Position numbers and translations under genes: made by a program. A stretch of 35,758 bases of DNA from Hyphococcus sp. GTDB lineage: Bacteria; Pseudomonadota; Alphaproteobacteria; Caulobacterales; Parvularculaceae. The DNA is taken from NCBI GenBank assembly GCA_028285645.1, contig JANQOV010000161.1, forward strand, positions 1-35,758, given 5' to 3'. Shown in pieces: positions 17,928-26,834 of this stretch. Below the pieces are notes generated by a model that saw only the letters and a program-made list of their open reading frames with translations, made no database searches and had not been told where the DNA came from. The stretch's first letter is position 1, and each line of letters starts with the position of its first letter.

Positions 17928-18388
17928 GGGCGTGGTGGGAAAACCTGTCTGATCGGGAGCGATGGCTGGTCGCCGGCGGTGCTGCGATCGCCTTGCTGCT
18001 CCTAATGTTTCAGTTTGTCATCAAGCCGGTGGCGGATTGGCGTCAAGAGGCTGATATGCGCGCTGACAATGCGCGTCGCGGTTATGAACTTGTCACGAAC
18101 GCAGCGGCGACGGGAGCGTTGGAAGCCGCCGATCAGCAAGCTGACAACTCAATCCCCTTGCGTCAGGCGCTGACGCAAACCGCGGCAGCGGCGAGTATTG
18201 AGCTCGTTCGTGTCGGGAGGGAAGCCGATGGGCAAATCGAAGTACAGCCGGCGCCTGTCGGCGGCGACAAGCTGTTCCGCTGGTTAGGCCAACTTCATGA
18301 TGATTATGGCGTCACTATCGCTTTCGCCGATGTAAGCCGCGCTGACGATGGCATGTTGAATGCGCAAGTCCTGGTTTTTGAGCGTTAG
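17924..18388 (+). CDS. gspM: Type II secretion protein GspM
   Basis: This 154-residue protein overlaps the gspL stop by four bases. It has a short cytoplasmic N-terminus (MRAWWENLSDRERWLVAGG), one membrane helix and a periplasmic domain ending in a ferredoxin-like fold (LFRWLGQLHDDYGVTIAFADVSRADDGMLNAQVLVFER). GspM binds GspL and places it in the platform. Confidence 0.92.
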   Translation: MRAWWENLSDRERWLVAGGAAIALLLLMFQFVIKPVADWRQEADMRADNARRGYELVTNAAATGALEAADQQADNSIPLRQALTQTAAAASIELVRVGREADGQIEVQPAPVGGDKLFRWLGQLHDDYGVTIAFADVSRADDGMLNAQVLVFER

Positions 18389-18405
18389 AATAGGCGAAGG
18401 TTCTG

Positions 18406-19167
18406 GTGAAGCGCGAAAACTTCATACTCATTGCTATTGGCGCCGTCACTTTTTCTGTGATGCTGCTCGCCACAGCGCCAGCCAGTCTTATTGCTTGGGC
18501 TGTCGGGCCAGAACGGCTCAGCGTCTCTTACAGCAATATTGAAGGAACCATCTGGCGCGGAAAGCTAAGCGATGTCCATGCATCGGGAACGGCGTTTGGC
18601 GATGTCACATATAGGGTATCGCCGCTTTCTCTATTGTTGCTTTCGCCGCGGACAGTCCTAAATCTGAGCGGCGGCGCTGTTGTTGGAAGCGCTGACATTT
18701 CTGCCGGGTCCAATGGACGCCTCCATGTTCGAAGCGCTGCTTTGAATCTTGACTTGGAGCAGCTTGCGCCACGGGGCCTTTTTGGGTCGCCGGTCGTCGG
18801 CGCCGCAGACGTCACGATCGACGAGCTGCTCACTACCAAAACTGGGTGCCAGAAAGCGAAGGGCGCGATCTGGACGGACATGCTTAATGCTCCGGCGAGG
18901 CAATTCAGCCAAGGCGACAGCTTTCCTATGGCCGGTGGGTTGCGGTGCGACGGCGAAAAGCTGGTTATTGTGCTGGAGGGTGAGGGCGATCCGGGCAACG
19001 CCAAGTTTCAACTGGTTGTTTCTCCGGATTATTCCTACGAAATTATCGCGACTGCCAATCCGGCGCATGATAACATCGCTTCGACATTGCGATATTTCGG
19101 ATTTGAAGACGACAACGGCGCGTTGACGTATGGTTCGGTCGGCGTTTTAAGAGGAGCAGGGTCATGA
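18406..19167 (+). CDS. gspN: Type II secretion protein GspN
   Basis: This 253-residue protein starts at GTG 18406 with GAAGG five bases upstream. It has an N-terminal membrane helix and a strand-rich periplasmic part typical of GspN (SYSNIEGTIWRGKLSDV, VTYRVSPLSLLLLSPRTVLNLSGG). GspN is an accessory component present in only some type II systems, and its role is not settled. Its stop overlaps the next gene by four bases. Confidence 0.88.
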   Translation: MKRENFILIAIGAVTFSVMLLATAPASLIAWAVGPERLSVSYSNIEGTIWRGKLSDVHASGTAFGDVTYRVSPLSLLLLSPRTVLNLSGGAVVGSADISAGSNGRLHVRSAALNLDLEQLAPRGLFGSPVVGAADVTIDELLTTKTGCQKAKGAIWTDMLNAPARQFSQGDSFPMAGGLRCDGEKLVIVLEGEGDPGNAKFQLVVSPDYSYEIIATANPAHDNIASTLRYFGFEDDNGALTYGSVGVLRGAGS

Positions 19168-19676
19168 AACGAATGCGCCTAGCTGTGTTGGCGGCGGCGA
19201 TTTCCGGCTCTGCCTGCGCAAGCCTCAACAATTCAAGCCAGGCTGTGAATCAGACTGAAGCTGCAACGTCAGAAGCGGCTGCATTCACAACACTCGATGA
19301 CGGCCAGTCATTTGGCGCGCTAACGGATTCTGCCTTGCCGGAAAAATCCTGCGGCATGATCTTGTGGACGCTGGATGAAAAACAACCGATACCGGTGTTT
19401 CGATATGTTGTCGGCGGCGAAGCGGAAATTGAAGTTGGCGGCCGCAAGGTGCTTTTGACCCGTACGAACTACAGCGGCGGCAATGATTTCGGGGTGTACG
19501 AAAACCAAACGTTTGCGAGCAACGTTGATCTTTCGGTTAATGTGGAAGCTAATTTTGCGTCCGGTTTTGACGGAGGTTCCTACCTGGAGCGTAGTTTGAT
19601 CAAGGTATCCGCGCCGGATGGTTCGACGATGGTTGCGCCAGCTGCGGGCGTTGCCGGCTGTCGAAGTGGTTCATAA
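19164..19676 (+). CDS. Unknown exported protein, possible lipoprotein, coupled to gspN
   Basis: I do not recognise a family for this 170-residue protein. It begins with a basic-hydrophobic signal ending SGSAC. C18 could be lipidated, although Gly at -3 is atypical for a lipobox. A Ser/Gln/Ala-rich linker follows, then a strand-rich domain with CGMILWTLDEKQPIPVFRYVV, EIEVGGRKVLLTR and two further Cys (C63 and C166) that could form a disulfide. The start overlaps the gspN stop (ATGA), so it is translated with the secretion operon as its last gene. A role as secretin helper, pilotin-like factor or secreted substrate is inference only. Confidence 0.8.
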   Translation: MKRMRLAVLAAAISGSACASLNNSSQAVNQTEAATSEAAAFTTLDDGQSFGALTDSALPEKSCGMILWTLDEKQPIPVFRYVVGGEAEIEVGGRKVLLTRTNYSGGNDFGVYENQTFASNVDLSVNVEANFASGFDGGSYLERSLIKVSAPDGSTMVAPAAGVAGCRSGS

Positions 19677-19709
19677 AAAAACAATGATGTACTGACAGCG
19701 TGGCGTGAC

Positions 19710-20462
19710 TTAATGGTGGTGCATCAGGCTTTCAAAAATCACTGACGCTGTTCCCACAACGACGCCGAGACTTGCGGCCACATAGCCGCGGCCTTTTGGC
19801 GTTCGCCAAGCATGCGGAATCAAATGTACGAGTAAAACATAAATCAGCGCGCCAGCGGCGGCTCCATAGAGCGCTCCAAGCGGCGGCATGTTGACCAATG
19901 CGAGCGCGCTATCGCCAGCAAAGGCGCCGGCTACAGTTGAGGCGCCGGCAGCCAAAAAGGCGCCAAATCCGGCTATAGGTGATGAAAGCCCTGCTTCGCG
20001 CAACAATAGAAAGGCGATTATGCCCTCTGGGTATTCATGCAGCATCAGGCCGATTACGGCGATCACGCCGGTGACGATCTCTTTGTGGAATGAAGCGGTA
20101 TAAACGAAGCCGTCGAGAAAGGAATGAAATCCAAGCGCGAGAATTGATGCGTAGCCAAACGTCAGCGCGGCGTTATCGAGCCGACCTGCAAACATAAGTT
20201 GAATGCCGATGCCCGCGAGCGCCATCACGCCGAAACCGACCAGCGCATATTGCCAGGCTTCGTTCGATGCGCTGAAGGCCTTCGGCAACAGCAGAAAAAA
20301 AACCGCGACTGTTAAAAAACCAACAGCGAATGCGGAGACATAGGCGCTTAAACGATGCGCCTTGGCGCCGATGATCATCATCGTCGCGATCCCCGTCGCG
20401 CTTATCAGCGCGGCGACGCCGCTGGCGTAAAGGCCATAGGCTGTATGCTCTTCTCCCGCCAA
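19710..20462 (-). CDS. ZIP-family metal importer (zinc likely)
   Basis: This 250-residue membrane protein has about eight helices. The two ZIP metal-binding helices are present: H113-x3-D117 in GFHSFLDGF, and H142, E143 and E146 in LHEYPEGI. ZIP proteins bring zinc and related divalent metals into the cytoplasm. The C-terminus is His-rich (SLMHHH). It is divergent from a CDF exporter at 20720, which suggests a shared zinc-balance locus. The substrate metal is inferred from the family. Confidence 0.9.
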   Translation of the reverse strand: MAGEEHTAYGLYASGVAALISATGIATMMIIGAKAHRLSAYVSAFAVGFLTVAVFFLLLPKAFSASNEAWQYALVGFGVMALAGIGIQLMFAGRLDNAALTFGYASILALGFHSFLDGFVYTASFHKEIVTGVIAVIGLMLHEYPEGIIAFLLLREAGLSSPIAGFGAFLAAGASTVAGAFAGDSALALVNMPPLGALYGAAAGALIYVLLVHLIPHAWRTPKGRGYVAASLGVVVGTASVIFESLMHHH

Positions 20463-20719
20463 AGTTAGATTACCCCTCCAAAAAAATGCGCCCGGTCCTA
20501 GTTCCCCTGCAGGGCATTTTCGTCTTTCTGACGGAGCATAGCAATTATGATGTTATCACGTCACGTAAAAACCGTTGTCGACGCTAGCCCATTACAAACA
20601 ATATGAATTTCGTGTGACCTGGCGTCGGCGCAGCTTGCCCTGACGCGGCAGTGCGGCGTAGTGTGTCTGGAAAGTAATCCCCCATTGCGTTATCCAGTTT
20701 ACCTTAACCTGGCGAGAGA
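20463..20719. promoter_or_regulatory. Divergent promoter region of the zinc importer/exporter pair
   Basis: This 257-base region must hold both promoters. I see an A/T-rich patch with GATGTTATCACG near 20551-20562 and an ACGTCACGT repeat beside it, but no convincing full Zur or MerR-type palindrome. No small gene is apparent. Confidence 0.3.
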
Positions 20720-21712
20720 ATGGCTGACTGCAACCATGATCATCAGGAAGATCGCGCAACGTCCAAAAGGCTGCTTTGGGCGTTAGGGGTCATTTTGACC
20801 TTCATGGTCGTCGAGATCATCGGCGGGCTGTTATCCGGCTCGCTGGCGCTGCTTGCCGACGCGGCGCACATGGCGACAGACGCATTGGCCTTGGGGCTTG
20901 CCGTCGCCGCCCAACGCTTTGCCGCCCGTCCCGCTAATCTGCAACTGCATTTTGGCTATCGTCGCGCCCAGGTTTTGGCCGCCTTCGCAAACGGCGTTGT
21001 CATGATCTGTTTGCTGTTCTGGATTCTCATAGAAGCGGTGCGCAGGTTGTTTAGTCCGATTACGGTCGAATCAGGATTGATGTTCTGGGTTGCTGTGGCT
21101 GGTCTTGTGGCGAACCTGGTCGCTTTCATGCTGTTGCATCGGCCAGCGGAAAGAAACCTCAACGCACGCGGCGCCTTATTACACATTCTTGGCGATCTGT
21201 TGGGGTCCGTTGCGGCAATCGTTGCGGCGATTGTGATCGGGCTTACGGGTTTGATGTGGGTTGATCCGCTGCTATCCCTGATCGTTGTTATCCTCATCGG
21301 GTTTTCGGCGGCGCGCCTTTTAAAGGAGACGAGCCATATTTTGCTTGAAGGCGCGCCGAAGGACCTCGATATCGAAGCGCTCGCCAAGGATGTCGCGAGT
21401 GTTTCTGAAGACATTCAAGATGTTCACAATGTTCAGGTTTGGCAGATTACGCCGCAACACCCGCGCGTCAACTTGCATTTGTCCATTGACGACGCCGCCG
21501 ACATAACAACCGCCATAGAGCAGACAAAAGCGATATTGAAAGAGAAATACGGTATCCGCCAGTCAACCATACAAGTTGATATTGGCGGCGCTTGTCCTGA
21601 TGGCGAGCTTGACCAAAAAGCGATCCAGTCGGCGACAATATCCAAACATCCTAAAAATCGTGAAATTGTTCAGCCGGATACCGGAGCGACGGCGATGGCG
21701 GCGACGAAATAG
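20720..21712 (+). CDS. Cation diffusion facilitator (CzcD/ZitB-type) zinc exporter
   Basis: This 330-residue protein starts with a short His-containing tail (CNHDHQED). The six-helix CDF core has metal sites H50-x3-D54 (ADAAHMATD) and H155-x3-D159 (HILGDLLGS), the HDHD arrangement typical for zinc. The cytoplasmic C-terminal domain is recognised by LLEGAPKDLDIEAL, DIQDVHNVQVWQI and STIQVDIG. CDF proteins expel zinc and similar ions against protons. A short variable tail of about 40 residues follows. Confidence 0.93.
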   Translation: MADCNHDHQEDRATSKRLLWALGVILTFMVVEIIGGLLSGSLALLADAAHMATDALALGLAVAAQRFAARPANLQLHFGYRRAQVLAAFANGVVMICLLFWILIEAVRRLFSPITVESGLMFWVAVAGLVANLVAFMLLHRPAERNLNARGALLHILGDLLGSVAAIVAAIVIGLTGLMWVDPLLSLIVVILIGFSAARLLKETSHILLEGAPKDLDIEALAKDVASVSEDIQDVHNVQVWQITPQHPRVNLHLSIDDAADITTAIEQTKAILKEKYGIRQSTIQVDIGGACPDGELDQKAIQSATISKHPKNREIVQPDTGATAMAATK

Positions 21713-21717
21713 CCGCA

Positions 21718-21761
21718 CTAGAGCCGTGCTTTTGACGCTCATCAAATGCATACGGCTCTAG
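21718..21761. terminator. Long hairpin between convergent genes, probable two-way terminator or repeat element
   Basis: CTAGAGCCGT (21718-21727) is mirrored exactly by ACGGCTCTAG (21752-21761). Inside, GCTTTTGA pairs with TCAAATGC with one mismatch, giving an 18-bp interrupted stem with a six-base loop. It begins five bases after the CDF stop, and its right arm contains the stop codon of the minus-strand ligase gene. There is no clean T-tract, so it may be a repeat-type hairpin rather than a classical terminator. Confidence 0.55.
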
Positions 21762-23083
21762 TTGCGTCGCGCAGCGATTGCGCCTTGGTCCCTCGGAAAT
21801 TTTCGGTTCGCGGCTTCAATGCCCTTAAGCGCGACTGCCCGGTTTCTAGCCTGCCGCGGCGCAAGGCGGCTGGCCGCCGCGACCAAGGCAATCATCAGAA
21901 GGTACCCATCCCACATCTCCATCGAGGCTGAAGCCCCAGCGACGCCGAAAACCGCAAGCGAGATCTGCATGTAATATCCGAGGCTTTTGATCCAGGGTGG
22001 GGGCTCGTGTCCTCGCCGGTTGCGGGAAAGGTTAAACGCTGTGAAAAACCCAGCGGCGAGCATCGAAAGATAAATGATCAGCCCGACAAAGCCGGTTCCG
22101 CCGAGCACCTCGAAATAGATGCTGTGCGCGGCCTTGGCGTCTGGCGCGCGTTTAGGGTCGATGCGCATCGCCAGTTTTTCGTTGTAAGGGTTGCGCAGTC
22201 CGGCGCCGGTGACCGGGTTTTCAACCGCGAATTTCCAGTTGATCACCCATGCATCAACCCGGCCCATGAATGATTCATCTTGGGTGGCCTCGGTAATGGT
22301 GGTCATGCGCTCCGTCCATTTCGACGGCATGAAGGCAATAGCGGGGATCAGGAGAAGCGTAAGCCCGGCGGCGATCGTGAATTTGTGTTTTGATCTTAGC
22401 CAGTAGAGCCCGCCAAACGCCACCATGCCAATGAATGCGCCGCGCGAGTGGGTTCCAAGGATTGCTATGATTGTAAGACCGAAGAGCGTCAGAAGGCCGG
22501 CGCGCACCCAGGGACGAACCGCCTGACTGCGCAAATAAAGAATGAGCGGCAGGATCGTCGCCATGGCGATGCCCATGTGATTGTTGTCTTCCAGCACCGT
22601 TTGCGGCAGGCCTTGAACGCGGAATTGGCCGAGCGTCGCCAGGGTGAACAGGGCGCCTTTTGCGGCGAAAAAACCGATGCTCAAAACGAGCATCCACATA
22701 AGAGCGTTAACCTTCAGCTTTGTATCCGCTAATTGCATGCACAAGATGGCGAAGACCATGGTCTTGATAAACCGGTCGACATAGGGCGCCGATCCTTCCG
22801 CATCGAGAGAAAAGACCTGAGAAACAAGGATCCAACATGCGAAAAGGATCGCAAGGACGGTGATCGGATCGCCCCGGAATTTTTTGAACTGTCCGGTGAC
22901 CGCATAGGCGGCGATCGTGATCGATGCGATGACGATGTTGAGGGGAACGCCGAAGACACCGTAAGCCAGCTGATGCGGCGTCATTAGGGTAAACCAGGCC
23001 CAGGCGAGAATGCCAGCAAAAGGGTGCCGGACGATAATTGGGATCGTCGACAAGATCACCAACAATAGCAGTAAATCGCGCAT
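21758..23083 (-). CDS. Exosortase-A-associated O-glycosylation ligase (Wzy/O-antigen-ligase superfamily)
   Basis: This 441-residue membrane protein has around ten or more helices. The opening MRDLLLLLVIL, then HPFAGILAWAWFTLMTPHQLAYG, and the central LPQTVLEDNNHMGIAMA match the PEP-CTERM/exosortase-linked O-ligase family as I know it. The family is thought to attach glycans to PEP-CTERM proteins or to act in linked polysaccharide export. The large extracytoplasmic loop carries ENPVTGAGLRNPYN and AAHSIYFEVLG, usual for O-antigen ligases. Its neighbours give no pathway, but a PEP-CTERM protein lies at 4233-4841. AAGG precedes the ATG. Confidence 0.8.
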   Translation of the reverse strand: MRDLLLLLVILSTIPIIVRHPFAGILAWAWFTLMTPHQLAYGVFGVPLNIVIASITIAAYAVTGQFKKFRGDPITVLAILFACWILVSQVFSLDAEGSAPYVDRFIKTMVFAILCMQLADTKLKVNALMWMLVLSIGFFAAKGALFTLATLGQFRVQGLPQTVLEDNNHMGIAMATILPLILYLRSQAVRPWVRAGLLTLFGLTIIAILGTHSRGAFIGMVAFGGLYWLRSKHKFTIAAGLTLLLIPAIAFMPSKWTERMTTITEATQDESFMGRVDAWVINWKFAVENPVTGAGLRNPYNEKLAMRIDPKRAPDAKAAHSIYFEVLGGTGFVGLIIYLSMLAAGFFTAFNLSRNRRGHEPPPWIKSLGYYMQISLAVFGVAGASASMEMWDGYLLMIALVAAASRLAPRQARNRAVALKGIEAANRKFPRDQGAIAARRN

Positions 23084-23245
23084 GTTAACCTTGTGCGTGC
23101 TCAGCGGGGTGTGTGGGCGGACAAGAGAGGCCGCCCCAATGCAGATAGCCCGCTAATGGGCGTCGTCAAAGAGCTTATCCGCACGGGGTTGACGAATTTT
23201 GAAGGCGGGAGAACTCGCCAAAGCCAATAAATATCGGCGCACATA

Positions 23246-23280
23246 GTAAAACGGGCGGGGCCGTTTGGCGCCCGCCCGTT
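23246..23280 (-). terminator. Intrinsic terminator of the TonB-dependent receptor gene
   Basis: On the minus strand AACGGGCGGG (23280-23271) pairs perfectly with CCCGCCCGTT (23259-23250) around an 11-base loop, followed by TTT. It lies 23 bases past the receptor stop. The remaining 23084-23245 stretch, upstream of the ligase gene, shows nothing else I can support. Confidence 0.75.
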
Positions 23281-23302
23281 AAACATTAGGTTGTTGCTTT
23301 CG

Positions 23303-26092
23303 CTAGAACCGCTTGCGAACCGTTACGCCATAGGTGCGCGGCGCGTTCGTGTAGCCTGAGAAGCTGTCCTGCGTGCCGCCAAACCAGTCACCCCGGGGGT
23401 CGGCCTGGCCAACCGATGGGAAGCCGCTCAACAGGTAGCCGTCGTCGGTAAGGTTGCGCCCCCAAACTGTGACCTCGAATTGGCTTTCGGTTACGAAGCC
23501 GACACTGGCATTCAAGAGGTTCACCTGCCTCGACGCGATCGACGCCGGGATGTTTTCCAGCGCCTGCACATCGCTTTCATATAGATACTCAACGCGTGCG
23601 AACGCCTGATTGCCATTGGCGAAGTCGTGGGTGTAGGTGCCTGAAGTAGACAGGCTTATTTCGTGAATGCCAGCCGGTCTCAGACCGGAGGCATCGAATG
23701 TAGCCGGAACAAACCCGGTGGCCGGATCGGCTTCGCAACCTACTGGCGCAAATCCCACAAAATTAGAGCACGGCGCCTGTGTGAAGCTGTCATATTCCGG
23801 ATCGAGATAGGTGATCGAGAATGTCAGGTCGAGCGGATCGACCGGCGAGTATGCGGCATCCACCTCGAAGCCACGTACGGACTGTTGTTCAGCATTTGCC
23901 AGTACAAAACCGGTGCCAATGAAGAGGTTTGATTGAAACCCTTCGATGGTTTGGTCAAACAGAGCGACGTTGATGAAGCCCCCGTCGAAATTGAGCTTAG
24001 CGCCGAGTTCGAAGAGTTCGACATCTTCAGGGGCCGCCGTACGGCCGATACCGGTAACCGGATCGGGTGGACGAGAGTCGGATGACAGGTTAACGGCGCC
24101 CGCCTTCCAGCCCGTAGAGTAGGTGAAGTACGTGTTGAGGCTGTCCGTAACGTCGTAGGAAAGACGCGCCGTATAGGTTACTTGGTCATCGCTCAGCAAA
24201 CCATTGTCGGTTGGATCTGCTGGATTCGGAAAGTTCACCTGCGGAGCGAAGAACTGGAATGGCCGTAAGGCGAGTGCGCTGTTACACGCAAGCGTTGGGC
24301 TCGGTGCGTAGCAGCTTGTACCCGCGATGGCGGTTCCAAGTGCGCCAACCGTTGTCGGACCCGTGAGCGTTGCACCGGTGGCTGGATCGATTGCGAATGC
24401 GCCCGGCGGAAGACCGGCAGCTGGCGACGGAAGCGGTGTCGCGAGCGCTGCAGCGACGGCGGCGGGCGGATCCGCTGCGATATCGACGCCTGTTGCGGTT
24501 AGCACGTAGCCGCGAAGGCCGAGCGCCTCCAGGTCAACATTCGAGATCGCGTCCGTCAGCGTACTGGTGCCAACCGATTCCTTTCGGTCGTTTATGTAGG
24601 AAATACCACCGGTAAGGGTCAGGCGGTCGGTAAGATGGAAATCGAACTGACCGAAGAAAGAATAAGACCGGTTGTCCATCGTATAATCGCCGAAGACGCC
24701 GGTGCCGGGCGCGAAAAAAGTGCCAGGCATTAGCGAAAGAGATGCTTCCAAGCCAGCCAGGACCAAAGGAGAGCCGGCGCCAAGCGTCGTCAAGTTGTTG
24801 GCGAAGGCGCGCGTGTCGGTTCCCCAGAAAACATCACGTTCAAAATCGACATTTTCGTCAAAATAGAAACCACCCACGAGCCAGTCGAAAACATTATCGC
24901 CCGTCGAAGCGATCCTCATTTCCGCCGTGAAGGTCTCATACGACCTGGATTGGGGGTTCTGGATGGCGTCAATCGAAGAGAAGTCAGCATCAGTTTCGGT
25001 GTTATCGTCCTGTTCACGATACGCAAAAATGCCGGTAACTTCTGCGAACTCAATGTCCCAGTTGCCCTGAAGCGAAACGCCCTTGCCTGTCAATTCGTTT
25101 GAAGGATTGAGGTCATAAGCAACTTCACGAGCGAATGGGTCTGCGGCGTTTCCGATCTGGCCGCCAAGCCCAGGCAACGGCAGCTGAATTGTTCCAGCCG
25201 CAATCTGAGCATCTGAATAGACCGGAACGCCATTGACGACTGAAGCTGGAAGTCCTGTTCCAGCGAGCGTCATGTCATTCGCAAAGTCAAAGACAGTGCC
25301 TGGGCCGATGCCAAGTGTTGCCGGGCCGTTGAATAGTTGGACGGCGCCGCAGCATACTTCGTCGATCTTGTTGTATTCGCCAATGAGGCGCCACGACATC
25401 ACGTCATTTGGCTCCCACAGGAGTTGCGCGCGCGCCGACCAGCGCGAGCGCTCGTTAACATCGGAACCATCTACGATGTTGGTGTAGTAACCATCACGTT
25501 CGTTAATATTGCCGGAAATCCGGAAAGCAAGCGTATCGCTGATCGGTCCGGTGAGCGTGCCTTTGAAGATCACCTGGTCGTAGTTGCCATAGGTGGCTTC
25601 AACACTGCCGCCCCACTCGAACTGAGGTTGTTTCGTTGTGATCGAAATGGCGCCAGCGGACACGTTTTTACCGAACAGCGTCGACTGCGGGCCGCGCAGA
25701 ATTTCCACGCGCTCAAGTGTTGGCAAATCAAGGATGGCCGAAGCGGATCTTGATCGGAACACGCCATCGATGAACACGCCGACTGAGCTTTCAATACCTG
25801 GGTTGTTGGCGCCGTTGCCAAAACCGCGGATCAAAAAGTTTGTTTGGGAGGAGTTCTGAAGCTGCGTCACGCGCAACGAAGGAACCGTCGTTTGAATATC
25901 GAGGAGATCGTTAATCTGCGCTTTCTCAATGGTGTCGGCGCCGACAACGCTGACCGCCACAGGGACTTCCTGAAGCGTTTGGGCGCGCTTGGTCGCGGTG
26001 ACGATGATCTCATCGCCTTGCGCCATTGCGGGGGCCGCGAAGACCGTCGCCGCCAAAGCCGTTGTTCCTAAAAATGCTACTTTCTTGGCCAT
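23303..26092 (-). CDS. TonB-dependent outer-membrane receptor, substrate unknown
   Basis: This 929-residue receptor has a signal peptide (cut after APAMA, residue 24), a TonB-box-like DEIIVTATK (residues 27-35), a plug domain (NFLIRGFGNGANNPGIESSVGVFIDG, LERVEILRGPQSTLFGKNVSAGAISI) and a 22-stranded barrel ending YGVTVRKRF with the C-terminal Phe needed for insertion. It imports a ligand too big for porins, using TonB energy. One extracellular loop (about residues 525-620) is rich in Ala/Pro/Gly, with Cys pairs. GGGAGGG lies seven bases before the ATG. No regulator or enzyme next to it reveals the ligand. Confidence 0.95.
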   Translation of the reverse strand: MAKKVAFLGTTALAATVFAAPAMAQGDEIIVTATKRAQTLQEVPVAVSVVGADTIEKAQINDLLDIQTTVPSLRVTQLQNSSQTNFLIRGFGNGANNPGIESSVGVFIDGVFRSRSASAILDLPTLERVEILRGPQSTLFGKNVSAGAISITTKQPQFEWGGSVEATYGNYDQVIFKGTLTGPISDTLAFRISGNINERDGYYTNIVDGSDVNERSRWSARAQLLWEPNDVMSWRLIGEYNKIDEVCCGAVQLFNGPATLGIGPGTVFDFANDMTLAGTGLPASVVNGVPVYSDAQIAAGTIQLPLPGLGGQIGNAADPFAREVAYDLNPSNELTGKGVSLQGNWDIEFAEVTGIFAYREQDDNTETDADFSSIDAIQNPQSRSYETFTAEMRIASTGDNVFDWLVGGFYFDENVDFERDVFWGTDTRAFANNLTTLGAGSPLVLAGLEASLSLMPGTFFAPGTGVFGDYTMDNRSYSFFGQFDFHLTDRLTLTGGISYINDRKESVGTSTLTDAISNVDLEALGLRGYVLTATGVDIAADPPAAVAAALATPLPSPAAGLPPGAFAIDPATGATLTGPTTVGALGTAIAGTSCYAPSPTLACNSALALRPFQFFAPQVNFPNPADPTDNGLLSDDQVTYTARLSYDVTDSLNTYFTYSTGWKAGAVNLSSDSRPPDPVTGIGRTAAPEDVELFELGAKLNFDGGFINVALFDQTIEGFQSNLFIGTGFVLANAEQQSVRGFEVDAAYSPVDPLDLTFSITYLDPEYDSFTQAPCSNFVGFAPVGCEADPATGFVPATFDASGLRPAGIHEISLSTSGTYTHDFANGNQAFARVEYLYESDVQALENIPASIASRQVNLLNASVGFVTESQFEVTVWGRNLTDDGYLLSGFPSVGQADPRGDWFGGTQDSFSGYTNAPRTYGVTVRKRF

Positions 26093-26238
26093 CTAAGCCC
26101 TCCCTGAAATGCGTAGTACCGAGGTAGTCGCGATTGGTTAACGAATTACATCGTTTTTTTAAGCTTCAGGAAAGGATACATGGATTGAATCACATGACGC
26201 CACCCAGACGGGCAGAAGCCAGTAAAATTGCTGGTTTC

Positions 26239-26258
26239 CTGTGATCGGAATGTCACAG
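26239..26258. promoter_or_regulatory. Inverted repeat upstream of the TonB-dependent receptor
   Basis: CTGTGA (26239-26244) and TCACAG (26253-26258) are separated by eight bases, about 150 bases upstream of the receptor start. It resembles a CRP half-site pair but with spacing 8 instead of 6. The remainder of the 26093-26337 gap shows no gene. Confidence 0.35.
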
Positions 26259-26337
26259 CCCACAAGTCTTTGGACCGAGCTTTTCGCCGTTCTTGGCTGG
26301 GTTGAATGCGTCCAGGCCGATCCGGGGCGGCGGCGCG

Positions 26338-26715
26338 TCAAAAACCCCAGCTATCCGGCGCTGGATAGGCCTCGCCCTTTGACAGGGTCTGCATGCCTTT
26401 GACGGTGCGCACGATATACCAGACAAGCGTCGCCAAAAGGATGAGAAAGCCGATCAGGATGACGCTCAAAACGAGGCCGACGAGCGCATAAACCAGCCCT
26501 TTCCAGAAGATATGGATCTGGTTGCGGTAGTGAGATTTCAGCCAGTCCGGCGCCTCATCCTTCGCCATATAGGCCATGACGACGCCCACGATGGCTGTGA
26601 TGCCGACCACGATGCTCGCGAGGTAGAGGATGTAGATCAGATTGGCGTTGCCGCTCTCGCTGGGATTGGTGGAGATTTGCGGCCCTTTCGGGGCTTCTGG
26701 TTGCGGTTCCGACAT
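26338..26715 (-). CDS. DUF4870-family membrane protein
   Basis: This is about 125 residues from the ATG at 26715, which has GGAG nine bases upstream; in-frame ATGs at 26721 and 26730 are alternatives. After a Pro/Ser-rich start it has three hydrophobic segments: [25 protein letters not shown], an amphipathic [24 protein letters not shown] segment and [23 protein letters not shown]. This is the layout of small DUF4870 proteins, whose function is unknown. It is divergent from ndk. Confidence 0.8.
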   Translation of the reverse strand: MSEPQPEAPKGPQISTNPSESGNANLIYILYLASIVVGITAIVGVVMAYMAKDEAPDWLKSHYRNQIHIFWKGLVYALVGLVLSVILIGFLILLATLVWYIVRTVKGMQTLSKGEAYPAPDSWGF

Positions 26716-26834
26716 TGTCATTTTCTCCATTTTCGCGCCGCAAAATAATGCGGCCTGGATGGCGCTTGCCGCAACGCGGAAGCGTTGATAGGAAGCGCGA
26801 CCTAAAAAGCGGCAATTCTCAAAGGAAAGCAATC

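Noticed and set aside
24327..24509. Ala/Val/Pro-rich plus-strand open frame inside the receptor gene
   Set aside because: It is the reverse of the repetitive Ala/Gly/Pro loop of the TonB-dependent receptor, not a gene.
26239..26258. CRP site upstream of the TonB-dependent receptor
   Set aside because: The half-sites are eight bases apart, whereas CRP sites need six.
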